The notes beneath the pieces are model-generated. The model searched no databases, was not told where the DNA came from, and saw only the letters and a program-made list of their open reading frames with translations. From J027 sp034437655 (lineage in GTDB: Bacteria; Chloroflexota; Anaerolineae; Aggregatilineales; J027), in contig DAOTTU010000041.1 of assembly GCA_034437655.1 (NCBI GenBank), forward strand, positions 201,051 through 265,050: a stretch of DNA of 64,000 nucleotides. The letters run 5' to 3'. Of the stretch, positions 1 to 8,749 are shown piece after piece. The translations under genes and the position numbers were made by a program. Numbering within the stretch: the stretch's first letter is position 1; each line of letters begins with the position of its first letter.

Positions 1-130
1 CAAACCCGGGAGCCCGGACAGGCAGTTCGAGCGTAAGCTGCCACGTCACTAAGGCAGCAATAATTAACAGGCTATAGTTGATGCCAACCTTTACACCCGC
101 GATTTTCCCGAAGGAGATAGACGGCGTCAT
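1..130 (-). CDS. Site-2-protease-like (M50) membrane peptidase, N-terminal fragment
   Basis: Only the first 43 codons lie in the window; the gene runs off the left edge. The start is an ATG at 130, preceded by an AAAGGA-like ribosome site about 10 bases upstream. The translated start contains F-G-K-I-A-G-V-K-V-G-I-N followed by a hydrophobic stretch (YSLLIIAALVTW). This is the usual opening of M50 site-2-protease family proteins: a short beta-like 'GRI.GI.I.I.' segment, then the first membrane helix. The HExxH zinc site would lie beyond the edge and cannot be checked, so the assignment rests on this N-terminal pattern alone. It lies downstream of glgA on the same strand, with about 106 non-coding bases between them. 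Confidence 0.6.
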   Translation of the reverse strand, partial: MTPSISFGKIAGVKVGINYSLLIIAALVTWQLTLELPVRAPGF

Positions 131-236
131 AGTCGAATTATCCTTTGTGCTATGTTAAACGTGCCGCTTGCAATAAGCCTTATCGCCATTTGACTAAGGA
201 TAGCAGAAAATCGCGGCCAAAATTGCAAATATTGCA

Positions 237-1730
237 TTAGTGATCTGTAGAAGCCATCCAGTTTCGTTTTTTGGCGATAGCCTCGGTATAGAGGGTGTGG
301 TATTGGTGGGCACTGGTTGCCCAGCTCCAATTCTTGCGCATCCCGCGTTCTTGCATCCGTTCGAATGCAGCGCGACGTTGTTTATACGTCTCAATCGCCC
401 AGCGCAGGGTATTCACCAGCGCGTCAACTTCTTCCCACAAAAAGAGGAATCCGGTTCCAACATCGGCGTCAGCGTCGTCATAATTATCGATGGTATCAAC
501 CAGCCCCCCCGTTTCCCGCGCAACAGGCAAGGCCCCATAGCGTAGCGCAATCATTTGTGCCATACCACAGGGCTCGTAACGACTTGGGACTACCAGCAAA
601 TCAGCACCAGCATAAATGCGTTGCGCCAGGATAGGATCGAAATAGGTATTGGCGCGTGCTTTCCACGGGAAATCGTTCCCAATGCTCCAAAGTTGATGTT
701 CAAGCTGCCATTCGCCCGTGCCCAAACTAACAATCTGCACGTCAGTGTCGATACAAATCGACCGCAACGCCGGTGCCAGCAAATCAATGCCTTTTTGCGC
801 AACCAAACGCGACACGACACCGATTATCGGAACATCATCGTTTACGGGCAGGCCCATCACTTCCTGCAAACCGCGCTTATTTTCAATGCGCTTTTCGCGG
901 AAATCTTCAACCGTGAAGTTCTGGAAAAGATGCTTGTCGGTAGCAGGGTCAAAGCGTTCCATATCCAAACCGTTGAGAATACCGCTGAAGTCTGCATCTC
1001 GTGCCCAGATTAACGGTTCCAGGCCTTCACCAAAGCGCGGGTAGTGCAGCTCAATCGCGTGGTTGGGGCTCACTGTATTGAGCTTGTCTGCATACGCCAA
1101 CCCTATCGGCAATAGGTCACCCGTCAAATTCATGTGTTGCAATACCGGATGCGTCGGCAGTTCAATCCCAACCGCATCCATCTGGTCCCCGGCCATCAGT
1201 CCCTTGTACCCCATATTATGAATTGACATCACCGAGGCCGTGCCGTTCCAGCCATCTTCAAAACGGGCCAGGTGCATCAAATAGGGAATCAGTCCGGTAT
1301 GCCAATCATGGACATGGATGACGTCTGGCCACCACGAGCCGCTCTCATAGTCTGCACCCTGCCCCAATTGCCAGACAGCCCCCAACGCAGCTTGCGCAAA
1401 AAAAATAAAACGTTGAATGTCCCAGTTTTCATCGGTATAGATATACGGTTGATCAAAAAAGGGCCAGCTTCTGAGAAAATAAAATGGAATATCGTTGTGG
1501 ATGGTTTTGCTGACGTGGACATCAGCTACCCCAACACGCCGTACCTCTCGAAAAAAGAAATTATGAGTCAGTCCATAAGCGGCATTGTCAATGGTGCCAT
1601 AGTGTGGCATCAAAACACGTGCATCAATTCCAATCTGTTTCAAGGCATGTGGCAAACCCCCAACAACATCACCTAACCCGCCTGTTTTGGCAAACGGTAC
1701 TGCTTCTGCGGCAACAAAAAGTACATTCAT
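237..1730 (-). CDS. glgA: Glycogen (starch) synthase, GT5
   Basis: Transfers glucose from ADP-glucose (or UDP-glucose) to the non-reducing end of alpha-1,4-glucan in the cytoplasm. The 497-residue length is normal for bacterial GlgA. The protein opens with the ADP-glucose-binding K-T-G-G-L motif at residues 15-19 and the following G-D-V. The C-terminal GT-B domain carries P-S-R-Y-E-P-C-G near residue 385, whose Glu is the conserved catalytic residue of this retaining family, followed by a T-G-G-L repeat. The start fits the family because MNVLFVAAEA leads straight into the first Rossmann strand. Together with glgC and glgP in this window it gives a glycogen synthesis and breakdown set, although the three are not adjacent. 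It is divergent from the exonuclease III gene across 136 bases that probably hold both promoters; I found no convincing -35/-10 pair there. Confidence 0.96.
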   Translation of the reverse strand: MNVLFVAAEAVPFAKTGGLGDVVGGLPHALKQIGIDARVLMPHYGTIDNAAYGLTHNFFFREVRRVGVADVHVSKTIHNDIPFYFLRSWPFFDQPYIYTDENWDIQRFIFFAQAALGAVWQLGQGADYESGSWWPDVIHVHDWHTGLIPYLMHLARFEDGWNGTASVMSIHNMGYKGLMAGDQMDAVGIELPTHPVLQHMNLTGDLLPIGLAYADKLNTVSPNHAIELHYPRFGEGLEPLIWARDADFSGILNGLDMERFDPATDKHLFQNFTVEDFREKRIENKRGLQEVMGLPVNDDVPIIGVVSRLVAQKGIDLLAPALRSICIDTDVQIVSLGTGEWQLEHQLWSIGNDFPWKARANTYFDPILAQRIYAGADLLVVPSRYEPCGMAQMIALRYGALPVARETGGLVDTIDNYDDADADVGTGFLFLWEEVDALVNTLRWAIETYKQRRAAFERMQERGMRKNWSWATSAHQYHTLYTEAIAKKRNWMASTDH

Positions 1731-1866
1731 TTTGAAAGTTGTCCTGACTGTTGGTGATTTAAATAATGCGTCATGCTAGATTGTAGCGAAAATCATAGCG
1801 GGCTGTGGTAGACTTAGCGCGTCGTGTGTGGCATTAACCGACAAAACAAATCTATAGAAATGAGTT

Positions 1867-2661
1867 ATGCGACTACTATCCTGGAACATCAATGGCATTC
1901 GTGCCGCCCATCGTAAAGGGTTTGTCAACTGGTTGCAGCGGGCACAACCTGATGTCCTCGCGCTACAAGAAGTACGAGCCCTGCCCGATCAAGTACCGAA
2001 AGATATTCGGACCGCCGAGAATTATCATACCTTCTGGTTCCCAGCCGAAAAACGCGGCTACAGCGGCGTTGGGCTAATGAGCAAAATTCGCCCACAGGCC
2101 GTGCGTTATGGGCTTGGACAACCGGAGTTTGACAACGAAGGGCGTGTCATCATCGCTGAATACAAAGCGTTTACCCTGTTCAACGGCTATTTTCCTAGCG
2201 GCACCAGCGGTCAGGAACGCATTGACTACAAGCTCGCTTTTAACGAGGCTTTCCTGAGTGCAATTGAAGATGTGCGTGCTACAGGCAAACCCGTTGTCGT
2301 CTGCGGTGATGTTAACATTGCCCACCAACCGATAGACCTGACGAATCCGAAAGCAAACGCAAAAAATTCAGGCTTCTTGCCTATTGAACGCGAATGGCTG
2401 GACCGCTTGATGGATTTTGGTTATATCGACACCTTCCGCCACTTTTATCCAGACACACCCGAGATGTATAGCTGGTGGACGATGCGTAACAACGCGCGCG
2501 AACGTAACATTGGCTGGCGGATTGACTATTTCATCGTCTCAGACGCGCTCCGCCCGGCACTGAAAGATGCACAGATCCTGACGAGCGTTACAGGTTCTGA
2601 TCATTGTCCAGTCGCGTTGGAACTTGATCTGGCAGCTATCCAGAAAACAGAATCTCAGTAG
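1867..2661 (+). CDS. xth: Exodeoxyribonuclease III (AP endonuclease, ExoA/XthA family)
   Basis: Mg-dependent enzyme that cuts DNA 5' of abasic sites and removes blocked 3' ends in base excision repair. The 264-residue protein is full length for the family. Visible motifs are S-W-N-I-N-G-I-R with the metal-site Asn at residue 7, L-Q-E-V with Glu 35, G-D-V-N-I-A-H (catalytic Asp and Asn) around residue 148, and the terminal G-S-D-H-C-P-V signature with the catalytic Asp-His pair near residue 245. It stands alone on the plus strand: divergent from glgA and convergent with rnhB, whose stop lies only 3 bases beyond its own. I see no strong ribosome site before the ATG. Whether it behaves more like E. 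coli XthA or ExoA cannot be told from sequence alone. Confidence 0.95.
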   Translation: MRLLSWNINGIRAAHRKGFVNWLQRAQPDVLALQEVRALPDQVPKDIRTAENYHTFWFPAEKRGYSGVGLMSKIRPQAVRYGLGQPEFDNEGRVIIAEYKAFTLFNGYFPSGTSGQERIDYKLAFNEAFLSAIEDVRATGKPVVVCGDVNIAHQPIDLTNPKANAKNSGFLPIEREWLDRLMDFGYIDTFRHFYPDTPEMYSWWTMRNNARERNIGWRIDYFIVSDALRPALKDAQILTSVTGSDHCPVALELDLAAIQKTESQ

Positions 2662-2664
2662 AAA

Positions 2665-3357
2665 TTAGCGTCTGTCATGAATATGCGGTAAAGGGAGCTG
2701 CGCGACGGGCTTAAACGAAAAGCGGTGGTGTGGCGTTGGCCCCAATTGACGAACTGCGTTAATGTGGGCTACTGTGCCATAACCAACATTATTTTGTAGC
2801 TGATAAGCCGCGTCGTAGTGCTGCGCGATATCTCTCACGACAGCATCATGATAGTGCTTGGCAAGAATGGCAGCACATGCGATAGAGAGACAATTCAAGT
2901 CTCCACCAACATGCGCTTCGGTTGCTTCTGGCGGGAAATCTTCTGGAATCGGTAACGTGCTATCCGTCAGCAGAAAATCTACCTGCACAGCAGCGTTGCT
3001 TTGCACCATTGCCAGCGCACGTTCAGCCGCCAACCGAATACCACCGACGATACCGTGTTGGTCAACTTCCCGCGCAGACGCTGCGCCAACTCCCCACGCG
3101 CGTGCCGTTGCTTTCACAACATCAGCCAGTCGATACACTTTCGGCCGCGAGAGCTTCTTCGAGTCGCGGACCTCGTGCAATAATTCTGGCGGTGTATCAT
3201 GCGACGGCAAAACCACCATCCCCACACACACCGGCCCAAAAATACTACCCCGTCCGGCCTCGTCAACACCAGCGATTGTACGATAACCACGCCCATACAC
3301 TTCACGTTCGTATTCCAGTGTAGGGATAGGAACCGATGACTTACGAGCGTTTGTCAT
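2665..3357 (-). CDS. rnhB: Ribonuclease HII
   Basis: Cuts the RNA strand of RNA/DNA hybrids and removes single ribonucleotides from DNA. The 230-residue protein carries V-D-E-A-G-R-G with catalytic Asp 32 and Glu 33, an L-T-D-S segment with the third acidic residue, and a later G-G-D-L-N-C-L-S-I-A...A-I-L-A-K stretch matching the family's fourth acidic site. The reading frame stays open upstream to 3480, but that extension lies inside the 3' end of the hexosaminidase gene and is unlike RNase HII. The ATG at 3357, 19 bases after the hexosaminidase stop, is therefore chosen; a GGGAAAAG sequence precedes it. It is probably translated in an operon with the hexosaminidase. Confidence 0.93.
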   Translation of the reverse strand: MTNARKSSVPIPTLEYEREVYGRGYRTIAGVDEAGRGSIFGPVCVGMVVLPSHDTPPELLHEVRDSKKLSRPKVYRLADVVKATARAWGVGAASAREVDQHGIVGGIRLAAERALAMVQSNAAVQVDFLLTDSTLPIPEDFPPEATEAHVGGDLNCLSIACAAILAKHYHDAVVRDIAQHYDAAYQLQNNVGYGTVAHINAVRQLGPTPHHRFSFKPVAQLPLPHIHDRR

Positions 3358-3376
3358 AGCGTTTTCTTTTCCCACT

Positions 3377-5140
3377 TCATTCTGGCACAGCCACACCCGA
3401 GGCCGCATACATGATGCCATGCCCGACAGGATAACCATCAATGGCCATTGGCAACTGTCCACGCGCCGGGACCTGCCCACTCAAAACCCGGCACAATGCA
3501 ATCTGGGCTTCGTCCCATGTCGAATATGTCACGACAAAGCCCGGCGTGTTGGGATCAATCTCTTGAATATCCTCCCATTCATAAGGCTTCCATAGCGACA
3601 CATAGATCATATTATCTGTGGGGAGTTGTTCCACCAGCGCGCCCTGCGGTGTGTTCCAGCCGATATTTTCGGCAATCACAATGGCCACATCTGCATTGCG
3701 CACAGCCGCCTGTGTAGCCCCAAATTCCCAGTCGTATGGCCACCAACTATAACTCTGGTATGTCGCGTCCGGTAGATACTGCTGGCATGTCTCACGGATA
3801 ACAGGCTTCCCTGCCGGGTAAATGATCGCGAGGTTATCACCGGGTTGCAGCGGTAAGGCGTTCTGTTCATCGCGTACCACGGTGATGCCCGCCTCAAACA
3901 TCTGCATCAGGGTTGCTGAAGAACGGGCGACATCGATGCGCTCAGCAGTTGTTTCCAGCGGCAATGGTTGCCAATTGAGCAAGCCGTAGTCGGCTTTGAG
4001 TTGCAAAATACGACGCACCGAAGCATCAAGATGTTCTTGTGAAATTTCGCCGCTTTCAACTGCGCTTAACACCAGATCAATCGCCATCTGCTGGTCGGCA
4101 AAACTTGTCCCCGGGCCCATCGTCAACATATCGACACCAGCTTTAAACGCAGTCAGCGCTGCCAGCGGGGTTCGGTAGAGATTAACGACACCGCCCATAT
4201 CCAGTGCATCGGTCATAATCAAGCCCTCAAACCGCATATTATCCCGCAATAACCCGACAATTTCCGCCGACATTGATGCAGGATATTCTTCACGTGTCTC
4301 AAGTGCCGGATAATAGAGATGACCGAGCATGATAGCTGGCGCACCACCATCAATGGCCGTCTGGAATGCTAGCAGATTGGTTGCTTCTACAGTCGGCCGG
4401 TCGAGTGCAACCGTCGCAATCTCAGTGTGAGAGTCAGTTTCCGTCGGGCTGTGCCCGGGAAAATGTTTAACAACGCCGATGACATCGTGCATCGCCAGCC
4501 CAGTTGTGAAGCCAGTCGCCAACTCACCGACAATCTGTGGGTCCTGGCTCATGGTGCGATGGTTGAGTACTCGTGACGTGTTCAGCATATCAGCACGAGT
4601 ATGGAGGTCTGCGACCGGGGCTAGATTCATATTGACCCCGACCGCAGCCAGTTCACGCCCCTGCGCAGCACCAATTGCTGCTGCGATGGAGGGATCAGCC
4701 GTTGCGCCCAGAATTGACGGTTCAGGAAAATGCGTAAAGCCATCTAGCAAGCGCTGCACACGCCCACCTTCATGGTCAATTGCAACAATCAGCGGAACAC
4801 CTTCAACATCAGTGATAATACCCTGAAGCTGGTTGATATAGCCTGTCACCTGGGCCGGCTGGCGTCCGTTGACATTCGTCCCAAAAAGGACAACTGCCCC
4901 GGGCTGGTACGTCTGCAAAAACTCCAGCTGTGCGGCGGAAGGTTGCGTCCCACCCAGGCTAACCATAAACAGCTGTCCAACCTTCTGCTGATTACTCATC
5001 GACCGCATCAGGGTTTCTACATCATCAGCGGCAGAACTCTGTGCGTCAACAGCGGCCGGGGCTGGCGCACCTGTGATGCTAAACCCCACCACCAGAAGCG
5101 CCAACCCAAGTAACAGTGCCTGTAAACTTTGTCTGGTCAT
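3377..5140 (-). CDS. Exported beta-N-acetylhexosaminidase, GH3 family
   Basis: Predicted to remove terminal beta-linked N-acetylhexosamine from cell-wall fragments or glycans outside the membrane. Residues 1-35 form a signal peptide (hydrophobic LLLGLALLVVGF, then an Ala-rich region). The GH3 barrel shows D-H-E-G-G-R-V near residue 121, K-H-F-P-G-H-S near residue 226 (the NagZ-type loop holding the His of the Asp-His dyad) and M-T-D-A-L-D-M-G-G near residue 310, with the likely nucleophile Asp. At 587 residues it is longer than cytoplasmic NagZ (about 340), because residues from about 400 onward form a GH3 C-terminal domain, as in exported NagZ-like enzymes of Firmicutes and Chloroflexota. 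It lies between glgC and rnhB on the same strand. The precise sugar specificity is inferred from the family. Confidence 0.9.
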   Translation of the reverse strand: MTRQSLQALLLGLALLVVGFSITGAPAPAAVDAQSSAADDVETLMRSMSNQQKVGQLFMVSLGGTQPSAAQLEFLQTYQPGAVVLFGTNVNGRQPAQVTGYINQLQGIITDVEGVPLIVAIDHEGGRVQRLLDGFTHFPEPSILGATADPSIAAAIGAAQGRELAAVGVNMNLAPVADLHTRADMLNTSRVLNHRTMSQDPQIVGELATGFTTGLAMHDVIGVVKHFPGHSPTETDSHTEIATVALDRPTVEATNLLAFQTAIDGGAPAIMLGHLYYPALETREEYPASMSAEIVGLLRDNMRFEGLIMTDALDMGGVVNLYRTPLAALTAFKAGVDMLTMGPGTSFADQQMAIDLVLSAVESGEISQEHLDASVRRILQLKADYGLLNWQPLPLETTAERIDVARSSATLMQMFEAGITVVRDEQNALPLQPGDNLAIIYPAGKPVIRETCQQYLPDATYQSYSWWPYDWEFGATQAAVRNADVAIVIAENIGWNTPQGALVEQLPTDNMIYVSLWKPYEWEDIQEIDPNTPGFVVTYSTWDEAQIALCRVLSGQVPARGQLPMAIDGYPVGHGIMYAASGVAVPE

Positions 5141-5189
5141 CCGTCTAATTTTCTATCCCACACCGATCACTGTGCAAAGTATTCAGTGC

Positions 5190-6452
5190 TCAGGGCCCGG
5201 TGTAAGCAACACGCGAACCATTTGGCACATGACCATCTGGATACATATTTTTGAATTGTTCTTCAGAAACTTCGCTGGCCACGACAACATCATCACCAAT
5301 CACAAACCCTTCTGGAATACGGGCACTCTTGCCGATAGTTGTCAGTGTTGGCTTTTCACCTTCATTGTAGACGCCAACTTTGGCGTTTTGCCCAATCACC
5401 GCCACCTTGTCAATAATCGCGTGTTCAACTACGGCCCCGGCTTCGATATAGGTGTCCGTCAAAATGATGCTTTCGCGGACAACCGCCCCCGGACCAACAT
5501 AGACACCCGGCGACAGTACACTACGTTCAACCGTTGCCCCAGCAGCAACGATGGACCCATCTGTAATCAGTGAGTCAGAGACGTTTGCACCGTGTTCGAT
5601 CTTCACTGGCGGACGTTCTTCAGAGCGCGTGTGAATGATCCAGGTGCGGTCGTTAAGGTCCAGTGGTGGCGGTGTTTGGATCAAGTCCATGTGCGATTCC
5701 CAATATGCGTTAATCGTCCCTACATCAACCCAGTATCCAGTGAATGGATAGGCGATTACTTTGAGTTTATCTTCAATCATTTTCGGGATGATGTCTTTCC
5801 CGAAGTCGTGGTTCGAACTCGCATCGTCATTATCTGCACCAAGATAGCGCCCTAGCACATCGGTCTTAAAAACATAAATCCCCATGTTGGCAAGTGTACC
5901 GGGTGGGTCTTTGGGTTTTTCATAAAAGTCGATGACGTTCATGTTTTCGTCGGTAAACATAATGCCAAAGCGGCTTGCTTCTTCGATGGGGACATCAATC
6001 ACTGCAAGGGTTACGTCCGCTTCTTGTTCTTCATGGAAGCGAATCATGGCCTTGTAGTCCATCTGGTAGATATGGTCACCAGAGAGAATGAGCGCGTTAT
6101 CTGGCGCACCCCGCCGCACAAAGTTAAAGTTCTGCGTCACTGCATCCGCCGTGCCACGATACCAGTCAGTGTCATTGCGTCCCTTGTAGGGCTGCAAGAG
6201 TTGCACACCACCGGAAAAACTGCGGTCGAGGTCCCACGGACGACCACGCGAGATATGTTCGTTCAACGAATGGGGACGGTACTGCGTCAACACCAGCACA
6301 TCGAATAACCCGGAGTTCACACAATTTGAAAGCACAAAGTCAATAATGCGATACTTGCCACCATACGGTACGGAGGGCTTGGCCCGCTTCGCAGTTAAGA
6401 CGCCCAAACGGGTGCCTTCACCGCCTGCAAGAATGACAGCACGAGTTGTCAT
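5190..6452 (-). CDS. glgC: Glucose-1-phosphate adenylyltransferase (ADP-glucose pyrophosphorylase)
   Basis: Makes ADP-glucose from glucose-1-phosphate and ATP, the committed step of bacterial glycogen synthesis. The 420-residue protein has the nucleotidyltransferase signature L-A-G-G-E-G-T-R-L at residues 8-16, the following K-P-S-V-P-Y-G-G-K-Y-R-I-I-D-F segment, the W-Y-R-G-T-A-D-A-V motif near residue 100, and a C-terminal half of hexapeptide-like repeats (P-G-V-Y-V-G-P-G-A-V-V and similar) forming the left-handed beta-helix regulatory domain. The start is supported by AAAGGAAC six bases before the ATG. Upstream on the same strand, 18 bases away, is the EEP-fold gene, so the two may be co-transcribed. 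It supplies the GlgA substrate. Confidence 0.96.
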   Translation of the reverse strand: MTTRAVILAGGEGTRLGVLTAKRAKPSVPYGGKYRIIDFVLSNCVNSGLFDVLVLTQYRPHSLNEHISRGRPWDLDRSFSGGVQLLQPYKGRNDTDWYRGTADAVTQNFNFVRRGAPDNALILSGDHIYQMDYKAMIRFHEEQEADVTLAVIDVPIEEASRFGIMFTDENMNVIDFYEKPKDPPGTLANMGIYVFKTDVLGRYLGADNDDASSNHDFGKDIIPKMIEDKLKVIAYPFTGYWVDVGTINAYWESHMDLIQTPPPLDLNDRTWIIHTRSEERPPVKIEHGANVSDSLITDGSIVAAGATVERSVLSPGVYVGPGAVVRESIILTDTYIEAGAVVEHAIIDKVAVIGQNAKVGVYNEGEKPTLTTIGKSARIPEGFVIGDDVVVASEVSEEQFKNMYPDGHVPNGSRVAYTGP

Positions 6453-6470
6453 AGAAGTTCCTTTCTCAAG

Positions 6471-7337
6471 CTAAAATGTGAAGGTTGCGTAGACAGGGTG
6501 ATGGTCTGAACCACTGGTGAAATGCCCCTGCGCAACATATACAGAATCTGTTTGCAAGAGCTGACGCATCCCTTGCGACACGAGTAAATAGTCAATCTGG
6601 CTGTACTGGTCTTCTTTTTTCCAGTGATAGGTCCAGCGTTCTGCTTGCGGAAGCAGCGTCAATACATCGAAGAGTGGCAGATGCTGGTTCTGGAGTAGTG
6701 GTGCAAGCAAGCGTGAGTCTGGCGTATCATTGAGGTCGCCTGCGACGATATAGCGCGACTGTGGATTCGGGAAGCGGCTACGTACGATGTTCGCCACGGT
6801 TGAGGCTTGTTTCCAGCGCAAAATGTCGGCATTATGGCGATCTTTTTCCTGTTCTGCGACACTCTGGCTGGTGTCTACCCATTTACTTTTCAGGTGGGTG
6901 ACAAAAATGGTGAACATACGTTGCCCCGGGGAATCGGGGTTTAGCACCTCAACTTCAATCAAGTCACGCGAAAACAGCTTGCGCCCCGTTTCCTGGTCTC
7001 GAATAAACTGATAAGATACCACCTGCCCCAATGGTAGGCGGCTACCGACTGCCACATCAATTCGACGTGGGTCGTTTCCCGGCACCAGTGCTAAATCTCG
7101 AAAAAAGCGTCCTAGCTGCGAGACGTTGAACTCATAAAGCGTGCCTTTGCCTTCAACCTCTTGTAAGGCCAGAATATCGGGTCGGTCGTCGCGTAATCGT
7201 TGCCCAAGCTGATAGATTTCATCGAGGCTTTTAGGTTTGGTAGCACGACGATTCCAGCGGTCATCGCTCCAACTGTAGGGATCGTCGAAACGATCAAATA
7301 GATTATTGACATTGTAGGTGCCAACTTTTAGGTCCAA
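6471..7337 (-). CDS. Endonuclease/exonuclease/phosphatase-family protein
   Basis: Belongs to the EEP (DNase I-like) fold superfamily, whose members hydrolyse phosphodiester bonds in nucleic acids, inositol phosphates or lipids. Within the 288 residues are the hallmark T-Y-N-V-N-N-L-F at the N-terminus, A-L-Q-E-V-E near residue 60 (metal-site Glu), V-A-G-D-L-N-D-T (catalytic Asp-Asn) and the terminal G-S-D-H-H-P-V (Asp-His). The start is a TTG at 7337, supported by AGGAG about 9 bases upstream and by the close fit of the next residues (DLKVGTYNVNN) to the first strand of the fold. No signal peptide is visible, so it is probably cytoplasmic. It is unlike the nearby exonuclease III outside the motifs. 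The substrate is unknown. It precedes glgC by 18 bases. Confidence 0.85.
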   Translation of the reverse strand: MDLKVGTYNVNNLFDRFDDPYSWSDDRWNRRATKPKSLDEIYQLGQRLRDDRPDILALQEVEGKGTLYEFNVSQLGRFFRDLALVPGNDPRRIDVAVGSRLPLGQVVSYQFIRDQETGRKLFSRDLIEVEVLNPDSPGQRMFTIFVTHLKSKWVDTSQSVAEQEKDRHNADILRWKQASTVANIVRSRFPNPQSRYIVAGDLNDTPDSRLLAPLLQNQHLPLFDVLTLLPQAERWTYHWKKEDQYSQIDYLLVSQGMRQLLQTDSVYVAQGHFTSGSDHHPVYATFTF

Positions 7338-7415
7338 CGTAGCGCTCTCCTGTTCGCTTACACAGCATAAAGTATGAGCAAGCAGTACGGATTTTGCAAG
7401 CTACTGCTCAATTTA

Positions 7416-8606
7416 TTATGTGGCATTGAGGCGCGCCTGAGTAATTGCATATACAGACACAACTATCGCCAGCACAAGCATAATTAATGTCGTCCCGAAG
7501 GCCGTGAAGATACCGACAACATCTGCCAGCGCGCCCAGTGCTTGCGGCAGCACTAAAATCGCCACGCCAACACCCACCGATATACGCGCAGAACCAAGAT
7601 CAATCGCTGCTTCGGCCGCATTCGTCGTTGCGGAAAGCCCCATGGGGTAGATGTTGGCCACACCCATACCGGTAATGACCATTCCCAGCAAAGTCAATGG
7701 CAGTACGGGCGAGAGCCAGAAAATCGTGAAGCCAACCCCCGCCAATATGAGGGCAACTATCAATAAATAGTCTGCGGGAAAGCGCCGCGTCAGGATACTA
7801 CCCCCAATGCGAGCCACTGCCCCCGCCCCCAGCAACACAAAATAGAGCGTTGCGGCGGCACTGCTAGACAACCCAACCCAATCGTCCAAAAAGACGACGC
7901 TCCAGGCATTAACGCACCATTCCGCCGAAACCCCAAACACCAATGCAGCCAGATACACCCAATACAGACGTGGTAACGGTTGCTCAGTCGTCGCTATGTC
8001 GTTCACTTTCCGGGGGCGAACGGCGTCTGGAACCCTAACACGAGGGCGTACCCGCAGAATAAGTATTAACCACACCAGCAGAGGCAACATCAAGCCGACG
8101 CGCCAGCCCAACCCAAGCGCCGCCATGCCACCAATTAGCAGCGGTGCAGTGGTAGCAGTGAAAGCTGCGGCGATATTGGCTTCGGTTAATGCATAGGCCT
8201 TCAGGTGTTTGTGCTGGTCTGCCAGCGAGGCATTCACGATGACCAGAATCGCGGAGCCAAACAACCCCACGAGGAACATGCCAAGCACCGTCAGCGCGGC
8301 GTGCCACCCAACCACAACCACCAGTGCGCCAACATTGAGCCCCACGCTACACAACCAGAGTACGCGCCCACGTCCAAAGCGCAGGACTAATCTGGCACCA
8401 ATCAGTCCATAAACAATAATCCCCAGCGCCAATGCACTGACATGCAACCCGCCGACAGTGTAGCTAAAGCCAAGCTCACTACGCAAAAATGGTACTACAA
8501 TACCCGATGAAATCTGAAAAAATGCAAAATAGCCGAGCAACCCATAGGCCAACCATGTGTAGGCATCGCGTTTGAATTGCTGTGGTGTTTCAATCATCCG
8601 TTGCAT
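7416..8606 (-). CDS. Major facilitator superfamily transporter
   Basis: A 396-residue polytopic protein with about 12 hydrophobic segments arranged as two halves of six, typical of MFS secondary transporters. After the first helix pair there is G-A-R-L-V-L-R-F-G-R-G-R, the usual MFS loop 2-3 motif (G-x-x-x-D/R-R-x-G-R-R type). A central charged loop (RVRPRVRVPDAVRPRK) separates the halves. Helix 11 and its loop (G-S-A-R-I-S-V-G-V-G-V) resemble YbfB/YjiJ-like and other uncharacterised MFS members. The substrate cannot be inferred. The start may be either the ATG at 8606 or the one three codons later; no strong ribosome site separates them. It is divergent from the flippase-like gene at 8750. 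Confidence 0.88.
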   Translation of the reverse strand: MQRMIETPQQFKRDAYTWLAYGLLGYFAFFQISSGIVVPFLRSELGFSYTVGGLHVSALALGIIVYGLIGARLVLRFGRGRVLWLCSVGLNVGALVVVVGWHAALTVLGMFLVGLFGSAILVIVNASLADQHKHLKAYALTEANIAAAFTATTAPLLIGGMAALGLGWRVGLMLPLLVWLILILRVRPRVRVPDAVRPRKVNDIATTEQPLPRLYWVYLAALVFGVSAEWCVNAWSVVFLDDWVGLSSSAAATLYFVLLGAGAVARIGGSILTRRFPADYLLIVALILAGVGFTIFWLSPVLPLTLLGMVITGMGVANIYPMGLSATTNAAEAAIDLGSARISVGVGVAILVLPQALGALADVVGIFTAFGTTLIMLVLAIVVSVYAITQARLNAT

Positions 8607-8749
8607 TCATCTCTCTGTGTGCTGAGCCCGTCATCCTGCAAGCCCTATAGCTGAATTAGAGTTCAATTAGGTATTCCACACAATAGTCAGTTCGGGCGTA
8701 TGGTTGTATGGTGAATAGCCACAGCAACATTTAGTTATCGGCAGAAACC